A stretch of 43,598 bases of DNA from Bradyrhizobium sp. (GCF_030646015.1 NZ_JAUSLT010000024.1:1-43598), one strand, 5' to 3'; shown: positions 17,883 to 26,229, counted from the first letter of the stretch. The notes: generated from the letters alone by a model not told the origin. Translations and numbers: made by a program.

Positions 17883-18490
17883 GCCGCAACCCGCCGCCGC
17901 ATGACAAGGGTGATGGCGATGCTGAGCGGGATGGCCACCAGCAACACCGCCGGCAGCGGCAGCCGCAGCAGGCCGATGGCGATGAACACCGCGGCCAGAA
18001 TCAGCAGTCCGACCAGGTCGCGCTTCCTGATCAGGGGCATCATCATGCGCAACACCACCGCCACCAGCAGACCGACGGCCACGCTGGATACCCCGGCCAG
18101 AATGCGCCGCAGCGCATCGATTTCGCCGTAGCGGGCATAGAGCGCCGCCAGGATGGTGACGATCACCACCGGCGGTCCGACCAGCCCGGCGAAGGCCGCG
18201 ATGCCGCCGGGAATGCCGCGAAAGCGGGATCCGAACACCACGCTGAGGTTGACGATATTGGGTCCTGGCAGAAAATGGCACAGCGCGAAGGTCTCGTTGA
18301 ATTCGTCCGCCGTCATCCAGCGGTGCTGGTCGACGATGCTGCGCCGCGCCCAGACCAGCACGCCGCCGAAGCCGGCCAGCGACATCCTGGCGAACGCGAC
18401 AAACAGCTCGAGCAACCCCGGCGGGGTCGGCGCTGAAAGCGGCGGGAGTTCCGGCGCCGGCAAGGCGGCCGGTTGCGAATCCGGAGGCAT
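17879..18490 (-). CDS. Short-chain chromate transporter, first subunit (CHR family)
   Basis: A 203-residue membrane protein, homologous to the next gene. After a Pro-rich N-terminal tail of about 25 residues comes FARMSLAGFGGVLVWARR, then the motif CHFLPGPNIVNLSVVFGSR. The C-terminal part has further hydrophobic segments. With its overlapping partner it would form a complete CHR transporter. It is the first gene of the apparent chr-chr-tctB-tctA-tctC series. Its promoter would lie in the 388-nt gap before sspB. Confidence 0.88.
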   Translation of the reverse strand: MPPDSQPAALPAPELPPLSAPTPPGLLELFVAFARMSLAGFGGVLVWARRSIVDQHRWMTADEFNETFALCHFLPGPNIVNLSVVFGSRFRGIPGGIAAFAGLVGPPVVIVTILAALYARYGEIDALRRILAGVSSVAVGLLVAVVLRMMMPLIRKRDLVGLLILAAVFIAIGLLRLPLPAVLLVAIPLSIAITLVMRRRVAA

Positions 18491-18878
18491 GTCAGAGATT
18501 TAGAACGGCCGCTCGGTCAAGGCCAACCCCTGTTCAGGCAGTCCTGCCGCCTTGAACTCCGTTCCAGTTCCAGATGCGCCCGTTCCCGCTCTGTTTTTCC
18601 GGGCATTTGCCGCCTATATCGAGGCTGCCGGTTCGTCGGCCACGGAAATATCATTGCCATCGCTCCGCCGGGCCGGTTTGGAGGCAGCCGGCAACCGAAG
18701 GCGCCACTTCATTTGATTTGCCTGCTGTTCGAATGATCTGCTGGAAATTCCACCATCCGCGGCAACGGCTGCTGACCTCGGCCCGCCGCCGGGGTAGCAT
18801 GGACGGAACAGGCGAGTCGGGGCACCCAGGCTGCGCTGCCGATCCGCAAAATACTTTTGAACGTGACAGGACCCCATA
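18491..18878. other. Intergenic region between the chromate-transporter pair and sspB
   Basis: Contains the divergent promoters of the minus-strand transporter genes and plus-strand sspB, none of which I can place reliably. Frames open across it but show no family resemblance or ribosome sites. AGGA about 12 nt before 18879 is a plausible ribosome site for sspB. Confidence 0.5.
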
Positions 18879-19388
18879 ATGGCGACCGATCATATCCGAT
18901 ACGACGTGCTGGCGCGTGACGCGCTGCGCGGGGTGCTGCGCCGCGTCTTGACCGACGCCGCCGAGCACGGCCTGCCCGGAGAACATCATTTCTTCATCAC
19001 CTTCCTGTCCACCGCCGACGGCGTGAAGCTGTCGCCGCGGCTGCTGGCGCAGTATCCGGAAGAAATGACCGTCATCCTGCAGCACCAGTTCTGGGACCTG
19101 GTGGTGACCGAAGACCGCTTCGAAGTCGGCCTGTCGTTCGGCGGCATTCCGGAGCGGCTGGTGGTCCCCTTCAACTCGATCAAGAGCTTCTTCGACCCGT
19201 CGGTTCAGTTCGGCCTGCAGTTCGAGCCCGCCGACGCGGCAGCCGAGGCGCCGGCGGCCAACCTTCCGGCCGTCCCCGCCCCCTCCGCCCTGCCCGTTCC
19301 GGCACCGGCCGCCGAGACCAAGGACGAGCCCGCCAGGCCGAGCGAGGGCGCCGAGGTGGTGCGGCTGGATCGCTTCCGCAAGAAGTAA
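18879..19388 (+). CDS. sspB: SspB-family ClpXP adaptor protein (alphaproteobacterial type)
   Basis: A 169-residue adaptor that delivers ssrA-tagged and other proteins to ClpXP. The substrate-binding domain covers about residues 5-115, with [36 protein letters not shown] and [21 protein letters not shown]. An Ala/Pro-rich linker of about 40 residues follows. The short basic end [11 protein letters not shown] is in the position of the ClpX-binding tail. The gene is followed by fumC and two small genes on the same strand. Confidence 0.92.
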   Translation: MATDHIRYDVLARDALRGVLRRVLTDAAEHGLPGEHHFFITFLSTADGVKLSPRLLAQYPEEMTVILQHQFWDLVVTEDRFEVGLSFGGIPERLVVPFNSIKSFFDPSVQFGLQFEPADAAAEAPAANLPAVPAPSALPVPAPAAETKDEPARPSEGAEVVRLDRFRKK

Positions 19389-19411
19389 TCCACAACGCCC
19401 TCGCGCAATGG

Positions 19412-20839
19412 ATGTCCCGGATGGCTCGGTCGAAAGCACCATCGCGTTCCAAATCCACCCGCAGCGAGACCGACAGCTTCGGTCCGATCGAGGTTTCCTC
19501 AGAACGTTATTGGGGCGCGCAGACCGAACGTTCCCGACACAATTTCCGCATCGGCCGCGACCGAATGCCGATGGACATCATCCGCGCGCTCGGCATCGTC
19601 AAGCTGGCGTCCGCGGAAACCAATCGCGAACTGGGACTGCTTGACGCCCGCCGCGCCCGCGCCATCGTGCGCGCCGCACGCGAGGTGATCGAGGGCAGGT
19701 TCGACGATCATTTTCCGCTGGTGGTCTGGCAGACCGGCTCCGGCACCCAGACCAACATGAACCTCAACGAGGTGATCGCCAATCGCGCCAGCGAACTGCT
19801 GGGCGGCGAACTCGGCACCAAGAAGCCGGTTCATCCCAACGATCACGTCAATATGAGCCAGTCGTCGAACGACTCGTTCCCGACCGCGATGCACATCGCC
19901 GCCGCGACACGCATCACCGCCGATCTCATTCCCGCCCTGAGCGAACTGCACCGCGCGCTGCGCAGGAAGGAAAAGGCGTTCGCCCGCATCGTCAAGATCG
20001 GCCGCACCCATACCCAGGACGCGACGCCGCTGACGCTCGGCCAGGAATTTTCCGGCTACGCCGCGCAGGTCGAGAGCGGCCTCGCGCGGCTGCGGATAGC
20101 GGTGAAGGATCTCTACCCGCTGGCGCAGGGCGGCACCGCGGTCGGCACCGGCCTCAACTCGAAGCCGAAATTCGCCAGGCTGTTCGCCAGGCACGCCGCC
20201 AGGATCACAAAACTGCCGTTCACCAGTGCGCCCAACAAGTTCGAGGCGCTGGCTGCCAACGACGCCTACGTGTTCGTGCACGGCGCCATCAATTCGGTGG
20301 CGACCGCGCTGTTCAAGATCGCCAACGACATCCGCCTGCTCGGATCCGGTCCGCGCTCCGGCCTCGGCGAATTGATCCTGCCCGAAAACGAGCCGGGCTC
20401 GTCGATCATGCCGGGCAAGGTCAACCCGACCCAGTGCGAAGCGATGACCATGGTGTGCTGCCAGGTGTTCGGGAACCAGACCGCCATCACCGTCGCCGGC
20501 AGCCAGGGCCATTTCGAATTGAACGTCTACAAGCCGGTGATGGCGCACTGCATGATGAATTCCATCGAACTGCTGGCCGACGTCACCCGCTCGTTCACGG
20601 AAAATTGTGTCGACGGAATTCGCGCGGATGAAAAACGTATCCATGATCTGATGGAGCGCTCGCTGATGCTGGTGACGGCGCTGGCGCCGAGGATCGGCTA
20701 CGACAACGCCGCCAAGGTCGCGAAGCAGGCCCATGCAAGCGGCACCACGTTGCGCGAAGAGGCGGTGCGGCTGGGATTTGTTTCGGCTCAGGAATTCGAC
20801 CGGCTGGTACAGCCGGACAAAATGACACACCCAGGTTGA
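19412..20839 (+). CDS. fumC: Class II fumarate hydratase
   Basis: Interconverts fumarate and malate in the citric acid cycle, without an iron-sulfur cluster. It has 475 residues, and the superfamily signature [13 protein letters not shown] lies near residue 330. Other conserved segments are [21 protein letters not shown] and [23 protein letters not shown], and [14 protein letters not shown] surrounds the catalytic site. The start may be ATG 19412 or ATG 19421; neither has a strong ribosome site. A Ser/Arg-rich N-terminal extension of about 12 residues is longer than in E. coli FumC. The gene is 23 nt downstream of sspB. Confidence 0.96.
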   Translation: MSRMARSKAPSRSKSTRSETDSFGPIEVSSERYWGAQTERSRHNFRIGRDRMPMDIIRALGIVKLASAETNRELGLLDARRARAIVRAAREVIEGRFDDHFPLVVWQTGSGTQTNMNLNEVIANRASELLGGELGTKKPVHPNDHVNMSQSSNDSFPTAMHIAAATRITADLIPALSELHRALRRKEKAFARIVKIGRTHTQDATPLTLGQEFSGYAAQVESGLARLRIAVKDLYPLAQGGTAVGTGLNSKPKFARLFARHAARITKLPFTSAPNKFEALAANDAYVFVHGAINSVATALFKIANDIRLLGSGPRSGLGELILPENEPGSSIMPGKVNPTQCEAMTMVCCQVFGNQTAITVAGSQGHFELNVYKPVMAHCMMNSIELLADVTRSFTENCVDGIRADEKRIHDLMERSLMLVTALAPRIGYDNAAKVAKQAHASGTTLREEAVRLGFVSAQEFDRLVQPDKMTHPG

Positions 20840-21160
20840 TCGCGCGGCGACCCCCGGGAAACTACGGGGTCCCCGTTTGTTTACGGGGGCCGCATTATCG
20901 TTATAGATCATAATAGCTAAAGACTTAGACTGATCCGCTACCGTCATTGATCGGGCTCATGGTAGAGCTCAAGAATATTTGGTTTTCGCAGAGCGAAACG
21001 CATTTTTTGATGCTATCAAAAGGCACTGACGGGGATTTCCTGGGATGACGACCGAGCCAGCCAAGGCGCATAGCGCCGAGCCAGCCAAGGTGCGCAGCGA
21101 CCACTCATGCCTTCGCAAGTACTTTTCTTGTCCTTCGATATTTGGATGACGGAGACAGGC
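20840..21160. other. Intergenic region after fumC with hairpins and a short tandem repeat
   Basis: Two small G:C-rich hairpins follow fumC: CCCCG/CGGGG (20852-20869) and CCCCGT-TTGTTT-ACGGGG (20871-20888). They may end fumC transcription, although no T run follows. The next 150 nt are relatively AT-rich and may hold a promoter for the DUF4169 gene. A 24-nt tandem repeat is at 21054-21101. A 34-codon frame opens at 21045 but has no ribosome site. Confidence 0.5.
21054..21101 (+). repeat. Two tandem copies of a 24-nt unit
   Basis: The unit begins GAGCCAGCCAAGG in both copies (21054-21077 and 21078-21101); the second half differs at a few positions. In the frame starting at 21045 it would encode two copies of EPAKxxSx. 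I do not recognise it. Confidence 0.6.
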
Positions 21161-21349
21161 ATGGGGGACGTGGTCAACCTGAAGCGGTTCAAGAAGCGCA
21201 CCGAGCGCGTCGCGTCGGCCAAGCAGGCCGACGCCAACCGCACGCGATTCGGCCGAACCAAATCCGAACGCGCGCTGGACCAACAACGCGAGACCCGTGC
21301 GAACAATTTGCTGGATCAGCACCGCATTGACGGCGAGGACGCATCATGA
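21161..21349 (+). CDS. Small protein of the DUF4169 family
   Basis: A 62-residue, very basic and hydrophilic protein beginning MGDVVNLKRFKKRTER. This NLKRFKK opening is typical of DUF4169, found in Rhizobiales. The function is unknown; the charge and the adjacent DNA-binding-type protein suggest nucleic-acid contact, which is inference. GGAG lies about 8 nt before the ATG. The frame continues upstream to 21107 without a good ribosome site. The stop overlaps the next start as ATGA. Confidence 0.75.
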   Translation: MGDVVNLKRFKKRTERVASAKQADANRTRFGRTKSERALDQQRETRANNLLDQHRIDGEDAS

Positions 21350-21597
21350 AGTCGCCGGTCGTCAAGCGCTCGATCGTGGTCGCCGGCCACAAGACCAGCG
21401 TCAGCCTCGAAGAGGCGTTCTGGAACGGCATGAAGGAAATCTCGGGCCTGCGCGACATGACGCTGTCCGAATTGGTGGGCGAGATCGACTCCAACCGCCA
21501 GCAGGGCAATCTGTCGTCGGCCATTCGCCTGTTCGTGCTGGATTACTTTCGCAGCCGCGCCATGGCCGCCGGGCTGGATTCGAAGCCGCAGGGTTAG
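21346..21597 (+). CDS. Ribbon-helix-helix domain protein (RHH_4-like)
   Basis: An 83-residue protein. It opens with VKRSIVVAGHKTSVSLEEAFWNGMKEI, which is the ribbon (SIVVAGHKTSV) and first helix of a ribbon-helix-helix fold; the second helix is LSELVGEIDSNR. RHH proteins usually bind DNA as dimers. The start codon overlaps the DUF4169 stop, so the two small proteins are made together and may form a complex. The target is unknown. Confidence 0.78.
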   Translation: MKSPVVKRSIVVAGHKTSVSLEEAFWNGMKEISGLRDMTLSELVGEIDSNRQQGNLSSAIRLFVLDYFRSRAMAAGLDSKPQG

Positions 21598-21608
21598 TCC
21601 AGTCTGGC

Positions 21609-21865
21609 TAGAGCGCAGCGACGCGCTGCAGCACCCAGAACATCGCGACGCTGCCGATCGCATAGGCCGGCGCCAGTTCGATCCAGCGCGGCCACACCAT
21701 GCGCATACGGGCCATCAGCCGTGCCGCGACTGCGAATGCAGCGACGAACATCAGCTGTCCGAGTTCGACGCCGACGTTGAAGAAGAACAGCGCCAGCGGG
21801 ATGGCGTTTTGCGGCAGGCCGATTTCGCCGAGCGCGCCGGCGAAGCCGAACCCGTGCCCGCAAGG
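21609..21865 (-). pseudogene. HupE/UreJ-family membrane protein remnant (C-terminal part only)
   Basis: The minus strand in the frame ending with TAG at 21611-21609 reads HGFGFAGALGEIGLPQ, then ALFFFNVGVELGQLMFVAA, and ends WVLQRVAAL. These are the conserved C-terminal segments of HupE/UreJ_2-type membrane proteins. An in-frame stop (TAG, 21868-21866) lies three codons before the conserved HGF, and no start codon precedes it, so the N-terminal half has been lost. It lies 14 nt downstream of the TPR gene on the same strand. Confidence 0.72.
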
Positions 21866-21879
21866 CTACATTGCTGAAT

Positions 21880-22467
21880 TCAGTACACGAGGCCGGTGCC
21901 CGGCGGCTTTTCGAGCGCCGCGGCCAACGAACGATACTCGTCGCAGCCGGTGCCGCAGATCGCCGCGATCCGGCTCAGATGATATTGCGCACCTTCGCGG
22001 TTGCCCTGCTCGATCTGCCACAGGCCGTAATACTGCCAGGTCAGCACATGGTTCGGGTTGGCTTTCAGCGCGCGCTCGTACCAGATCTGCGAGAGCCGGT
22101 AATCGCCGAGCTTGCGATAGGAATAGCCGATCAGATTGGCGACGCTGGCGTGGTCGTCATGGCCCAGCGCCTTGAGCTGCGCGATGGCCGCGGCATAGTC
22201 GTTGCGGTCGTAGATCGTCGCATGGGCCGCGCGGTAACCCGCGGCAAATCCGGGTTCCTCTACACTGGACTGCTTGCTGGGCTTCTTCTTGGGTTTTTGA
22301 GTGCTACGGCCGGCGGGCGCGGGCCGGGTGTCCGGCGGCGGCGGGGTCGCCGACGGAGGCGGATCGCCACCGCCGCCGGCGGCAAGCGCCGGAGCGACGG
22401 GGGGCACGGCGAACGGTGCCGCCAGAAACATGCTCAGCATCACCAGCCTGATCGCTGATCTCGTCAT
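21880..22467 (-). CDS. Exported tetratricopeptide-repeat protein
   Basis: A 195-residue protein with a signal peptide (about residues 1-30, ending ALA). A Pro/Gly-rich and Lys-rich linker (31-70) is followed by two or three TPR-like helical repeats (about 78-180); NPNHVLTWQYYGLWQIEQGNR is a clear repeat. Two cysteines near the C-terminus (ICGTGC) could form a disulfide in the periplasm. The function is unknown, and TPRs suggest protein contacts. The promoter region is shared with feoAB on the other strand. Confidence 0.82.
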   Translation of the reverse strand: MTRSAIRLVMLSMFLAAPFAVPPVAPALAAGGGGDPPPSATPPPPDTRPAPAGRSTQKPKKKPSKQSSVEEPGFAAGYRAAHATIYDRNDYAAAIAQLKALGHDDHASVANLIGYSYRKLGDYRLSQIWYERALKANPNHVLTWQYYGLWQIEQGNREGAQYHLSRIAAICGTGCDEYRSLAAALEKPPGTGLVY

Positions 22468-22589
22468 GCGGGCCTCCTGCGTGTCCGTTTGGCGATCCCT
22501 CCAGCCGTCGTTGTAAACCCCGTCTTGCCCAAGGAATTCCCAAGGAATTCCCGAGGCATTGCCCCGGAAATTTCGGGGCCGGAGAATAA

Positions 22590-22603
22590 TTGCGCTGGAT
22601 CAA
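22590..22603 (+). promoter_or_regulatory. Predicted FixK/FNR-type box upstream of feoAB
   Basis: TTGC-GCTGGA-TCAA fits the consensus TTG(A/C)-N6-(T/G)CAA of rhizobial FixK sites. A TTTAAG element at 22625-22630 would be in the -10 position if the box is centred near -41. Low-oxygen induction of the Fe2+ transporter would make sense because ferrous iron is available then. The gap to feoA is 145 nt, and the box also lies upstream of the divergent TPR gene. Confidence 0.45.
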
Positions 22604-22747
22604 TACGGGCTCGTTTTGGCGGCGTTTAAGGATTGCAGGGGACCGCATCGATCCGAGGGCGCGTCAGTTGTTTACAATCGCTCTAAGGTGCAGCCGCATG
22701 ATGGTCGTCAGCCTTGACCGGCCCGCCACCGCTTGGAAGTACAAGCC

Positions 22748-23059
22748 ATGACTGAACGGAACGGCGCTCATCCGCAATCGCCCTCCGGGATCCCCTTGGA
22801 CGCTCCCTCGGGGATTCCCTTGGGGCTGGCCAAGCGCGGCTATTCGGGCGTGATCCAGCACCTCGCCGCCGGCAATGCCGGCTCTGCGCTGTCGGCCGAT
22901 GAACTCGAAAGCCGGCTGATCGAACTCGGCTTCGTCGAAGGCGCGCGAGTCGAAGTGCTGCATGAGGGCATCGTCGGCCGCGATCCGATCGCGGTCCGCG
23001 TCGAGAATGTCACGATCGCGGTGCGCCGGCGCGAGGCCATGGCCATTATCGTCGCCTGA
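22748..23059 (+). CDS. feoA: FeoA-family protein, ferrous-iron transport accessory
   Basis: A 103-residue cytoplasmic protein with a FeoA (SH3-like) domain at about residues 28-103: RLIELGFVEGARVEVLHEGIVGRDPIAVRVENVTIAVRRREA. The N-terminal ~25 residues are an unusual tail containing the motif PSGIPL twice. The start ATG at 22748 is preceded by GGAAG; a TTG 15 nt earlier is less likely. FeoA is thought to assist FeoB in Fe2+ uptake, and feoB starts 19 nt downstream. Confidence 0.92.
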   Translation: MTERNGAHPQSPSGIPLDAPSGIPLGLAKRGYSGVIQHLAAGNAGSALSADELESRLIELGFVEGARVEVLHEGIVGRDPIAVRVENVTIAVRRREAMAIIVA

Positions 23060-23078
23060 CGCGACCGGATCTCGATTC

Positions 23079-24953
23079 ATGGAAGCTCCGCTGCTGCATC
23101 TCGCCCTGGTCGGCACGCCGAACAGCGGCAAGACCTCGCTGTTCAATGCGCTGACCGGCAGCCGCCAGAAGGTCGCGAACTATCCGGGCGTCACGGTGGA
23201 ACGCAAGGAAGGCTCGTTCGTCACGCCACGGGGGCGTCAGGTATCGCTGGTCGATCTGCCCGGCACCTATTCGCTGCGCGGCCGCAGCCCCGATGAAGAA
23301 ATCACCCGCGATATCGTGCTCGGCCGCACCCCCGGCGAGGCGCTGCCCGATCTCGTGCTGTGCGTCGCCGATTCCACCAATCTGCGCCTGACGATCCGTC
23401 TCCTGCTCGAGCTCAAGAGCACCGGCCGGCCGCTGATGCTGGTGCTCAACATGTTCGACATCGCCACGCGCCGAGGCGTCACCGTGGACGTGCCGCGGCT
23501 GTCCGAGGCACTCGGCGTTCCCGTCGTCACCTCGATCGCGGTGCGCAAGGGCGGCACATCAGAGCTATTGCGCCGGACCGACGAACTCATCACGGTGCAA
23601 GCCCCGCACCCCGCCCAGCCGAACCTGTGGCAGCCGCTCACGGTCGCGCAATTGCGTGCCACCCAGCGCGAAGCCGACCGCATCATCGCGGCGACCATCA
23701 GCCTGCCGACCAGGCCCGACACCTGGACCGCGCGGATCGACGCCGTGGTGCTGCACCCGGTGGCGGGGCTCGCGATCCTGGCGCTGATCCTGTTCGTGAT
23801 GTTCCAGGCGGTATTCGCCTGGGCGGCGCCGTTGATGGAGCTGCTGGCCTCGGCCTTCGGCGCCCTCGGGCAACTGGTTCACGACGCCCTGCCCGCGGGC
23901 CTCGTGCGGAGCTTCCTGCAGAACGGCGTGATCTCCGGCGTCGGCAGCGTCATCGTGTTCCTGCCGCAGATCATCATCATCTTCCTGTTCATCCTGCTGC
24001 TGGAAGATTTCGGCTACATGGCGCGCGCGGCGTTCCTGATGGACCGCATCATGGGCGGCGCCGGCCTGCACGGCCGCGCCTTCATTCCACTGCTGTCGAG
24101 TTTCGCCTGCGCCATCCCCGGCATCATGGCGACACGGGTGATCGACAACCGCCGCGACCGCCTCACCACCATCCTGATCGCGCCACTGATGACCTGTTCG
24201 GCGCGGATCCCGGTCTACACCCTGATCATTTCCGCCTTCATCCCCGCCAGACAGGTGTGGGGTTTTGTCAGTTTACAGGGCCTGGTCATGTTCGGCCTCT
24301 ACGCCACGGGCATTGCCAGCGCGCTCGGCGTATCGTTCCTGATCAAATTCTTCATGTGGCGCGACTATGCCCCGGCGCCGTTCATGCTGGAATTGCCCGA
24401 CTACAAGATGCCGCGCCCGCGCAGCATCGCGATCGGCATCTACACGCGGGCCATGATGTTCCTGCAGCGGGCGGGAACCACGATCTTCTCGATGATGGTC
24501 CTGATCTGGTTTCTGGCGTCGTTCCCACAGCCGCCGGCCGGCGCGACGGACCCCGCCATCAACTACAGCCTCGCCGCCATGATCGGCAAGGCATTGGAGC
24601 CGCTGCTGGCCCCGGTCGGCTTCAACTGGCAGATCGCGGTGGCGCTGATCCCGGGCATGGCGGCGCGCGAAGTCGCCGTCGCGGCGCTCGGCACCGTCTA
24701 TGCCATCGAGGGCGGCAAGGAAGCGGCCGAGCAGATCGGACAGCTGCTGGCGACGAAATGGAGCCTGGCGACCGCGCTGTCGCTGCTGGCCTGGTACATT
24801 TTCGCGCCGCAATGCGCCTCGACGCTGGCGGTGATCCGGCGCGAGACCGGAAGCTGGACCTGGATGTGGGTCACCTTCGGCTACATGTTCGCGCTGGCTT
24901 ATGCCGCGAGTTTTGCGACCTACAATATCGCCGTCGCGCTCGGTGCCGGCTGA
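23079..24953 (+). CDS. feoB: Ferrous iron transport protein B
   Basis: A 624-residue inner-membrane Fe2+ transporter with an N-terminal GTPase. G1 is GTPNSGKTS (residues 12-20), G3 is DLPGTYSL and G4 is NMFD. The helical linker follows, then about nine to eleven membrane segments (from about residue 225) with the two Gate motifs, including SCAIPGIMATRVI and MTCSARIPVY. The frame is also open upstream to 22962, within feoA, but MEAPLLHLALVG fits the family. There is no feoC. The FixK-type box suggests oxygen control. Confidence 0.96.
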   Translation: MEAPLLHLALVGTPNSGKTSLFNALTGSRQKVANYPGVTVERKEGSFVTPRGRQVSLVDLPGTYSLRGRSPDEEITRDIVLGRTPGEALPDLVLCVADSTNLRLTIRLLLELKSTGRPLMLVLNMFDIATRRGVTVDVPRLSEALGVPVVTSIAVRKGGTSELLRRTDELITVQAPHPAQPNLWQPLTVAQLRATQREADRIIAATISLPTRPDTWTARIDAVVLHPVAGLAILALILFVMFQAVFAWAAPLMELLASAFGALGQLVHDALPAGLVRSFLQNGVISGVGSVIVFLPQIIIIFLFILLLEDFGYMARAAFLMDRIMGGAGLHGRAFIPLLSSFACAIPGIMATRVIDNRRDRLTTILIAPLMTCSARIPVYTLIISAFIPARQVWGFVSLQGLVMFGLYATGIASALGVSFLIKFFMWRDYAPAPFMLELPDYKMPRPRSIAIGIYTRAMMFLQRAGTTIFSMMVLIWFLASFPQPPAGATDPAINYSLAAMIGKALEPLLAPVGFNWQIAVALIPGMAAREVAVAALGTVYAIEGGKEAAEQIGQLLATKWSLATALSLLAWYIFAPQCASTLAVIRRETGSWTWMWVTFGYMFALAYAASFATYNIAVALGAG

Positions 24954-24973
24954 GTTTCACATCGCTTCATTCG

Positions 24974-25480
24974 TTAACTCGGGCCTTGTCTTTCGGCCAC
25001 TGTCACCGACACGGCAGCGGTCTCCGCGAGGGACCGTGACAAGAGTTGAGATACACTGACGACCTCTCGCAGGCGGCGGGCGAGATCCGCCTTGCGATAG
25101 GACTTGGTAAGGACGATCGCACCGGCGCGCAGCCGGCCATGCTTGGCCAGGGTTTCCAATGCGTAACCGGAGGTGAGGAGGACCGGCAATCCAGGCCGCA
25201 GCTGCCTCGCAAGGTCGGCGAGTTCCCACCCATTGATGCCACCTGGCATCACGATGTCGGTGAACAGAATATCGATGTGAGTATCGGCTCTGAGTTTCTG
25301 TAACGCATCGGCGCCGTCGACGGCGGCAATCACCGCATAGCCCAGACTCTCCAGTCGCATGACGGCATAGGAACGAACGAAGGGATCGTCCTCGACGATC
25401 ATGATGGTCTCTGCGCCTTTCGGGAGCGATTCGTCGTCCTGCGGGCCGCCGCCGAGCAGAGCATTGCGTTCCGCACCATC
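24974..25480 (-). pseudogene. Remnant of a hybrid sensor kinase: receiver domain only
   Basis: A complete receiver domain is encoded: the acidic pair EDD, the phospho-acceptor D49 in FTDIVMPG (numbered from the ATG at 25402), the switch residue in LLTSGY, and the lysine in LTKSYRKADL. Upstream, the same frame encodes GGGPQDDESLPKGAET, a linker that in hybrid kinases joins the ATPase domain to the receiver. It is cut by TAA at 25483-25481, and no ATPase or histidine domain is left. An isolated response regulator of 142 residues could still be made from the ATG at 25402. I treat it as a 5'-truncated remnant. Confidence 0.68.
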
Positions 25481-25813
25481 TTAATTCGACACGAGCAGGC
25501 GCTGGTTGCGCAGGCGCAACAGTCGGCCGCTTGCAACGCCATGCATTCGGCCGAGAGCCGCCTGGCACGTTGGTTGCTGCGCATGCACGACCTGGCTGGT
25601 AATGATTCATTGCACCTGACTCAGGGCTTCCTTGCTCAGATGATCGGCGTGCAACGAAACAGCGTGTCTACCGTTGCTCATGCCCTGCAGCAAGCCGGAA
25701 TCATCAAATACGCCAGGGGACACATCGAAGTCACCAATCTCGAAAGTCTGAAAGACGCCTCCTGCGAGTGTTACGAAGCCGTCAATGCGCAGTACGAGAG
25801 ATTGCTGAACTGA
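25469..25813 (+). pseudogene. Remnant of a Crp/Fnr-family regulator: DNA-binding domain only
   Basis: The frame encodes FRTILIRHEQALVAQAQQSAACNA, and then ESRLARWLLRMHDL and LTQGFLAQMIGVQRNSVSTVAHALQQAGII, which is the dimerisation helix and winged-helix DNA-binding domain of a Crp/Fnr regulator. The cyclic-nucleotide-binding-type sensor domain that normally precedes is missing. No start codon exists at the point where similarity begins; a 90-residue protein could start at ATG 25541. The missing 5' end meets the missing 5' end of the kinase remnant on the other strand. Confidence 0.7.
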
Positions 25814-25987
25814 GGCCGAAGGACACGGTCCATATCTGCTACCGATCAATTGGCGGGTGGGCTATTCGCATGTCATGCTGAGATGCCCGATTCTGGAACC
25901 GGTACCAACGGAATCGAACGAACGCTCGACAGCCTCCCAGCAACGGCGCATGGTGTCGTTCCCGCCCATTCACCCCTCGGAGGTAAG

Positions 25988-26143
25988 ATGGAGCGTTTCG
26001 TGCATCAGCAAAACCTTGAGCATTATCGACGATTGCTCGCCGAGACCAATGTGGCGGACGATAAGGTCCGGCACGCTGAGTTGCTGAAGCTGTTGGCTGC
26101 GGAAATTGCCAAGGACGCGAAGTCGATTCCCGGGGATCGGTGA
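25988..26143 (+). CDS. Small conserved-looking protein of unknown function (51 residues)
   Basis: Starts MERFVHQQNLEHYRRLL and is rich in charged helical residues; it ends AKDAKSIPGDR. A strong ribosome site, GGAGGT, precedes the ATG by 3-4 nt, which supports the start and expression. The frame continues upstream to 25850, but without such a site. The heptad-like pattern suggests one or two amphipathic helices. Similar short proteins beginning FVHxQN are, to my memory, common in Bradyrhizobium; the function is unknown. Confidence 0.68.
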   Translation: MERFVHQQNLEHYRRLLAETNVADDKVRHAELLKLLAAEIAKDAKSIPGDR

Positions 26144-26229
26144 GCCCCCGATCGTTGAAGCGATCAATCAGCGTGGAACTGAAAATCAGGCTCCGACGAA
26201 CCCCGTTCACCGCCTGCTTCGCGCGTCGT

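Noticed and set aside
18574..18879. Plus-strand 101-codon frame before sspB
   Set aside because: No ribosome site, arginine/proline-biased composition and no similarity; treated as non-coding.
19499..20947. 482-codon minus-strand frame opposite fumC
   Set aside because: A shadow of fumC; the plus frame carries the fumarase signature.
22664..23146. 160-codon minus-strand frame opposite feoA
   Set aside because: No ribosome site and no domain; feoA on the plus strand is well supported.
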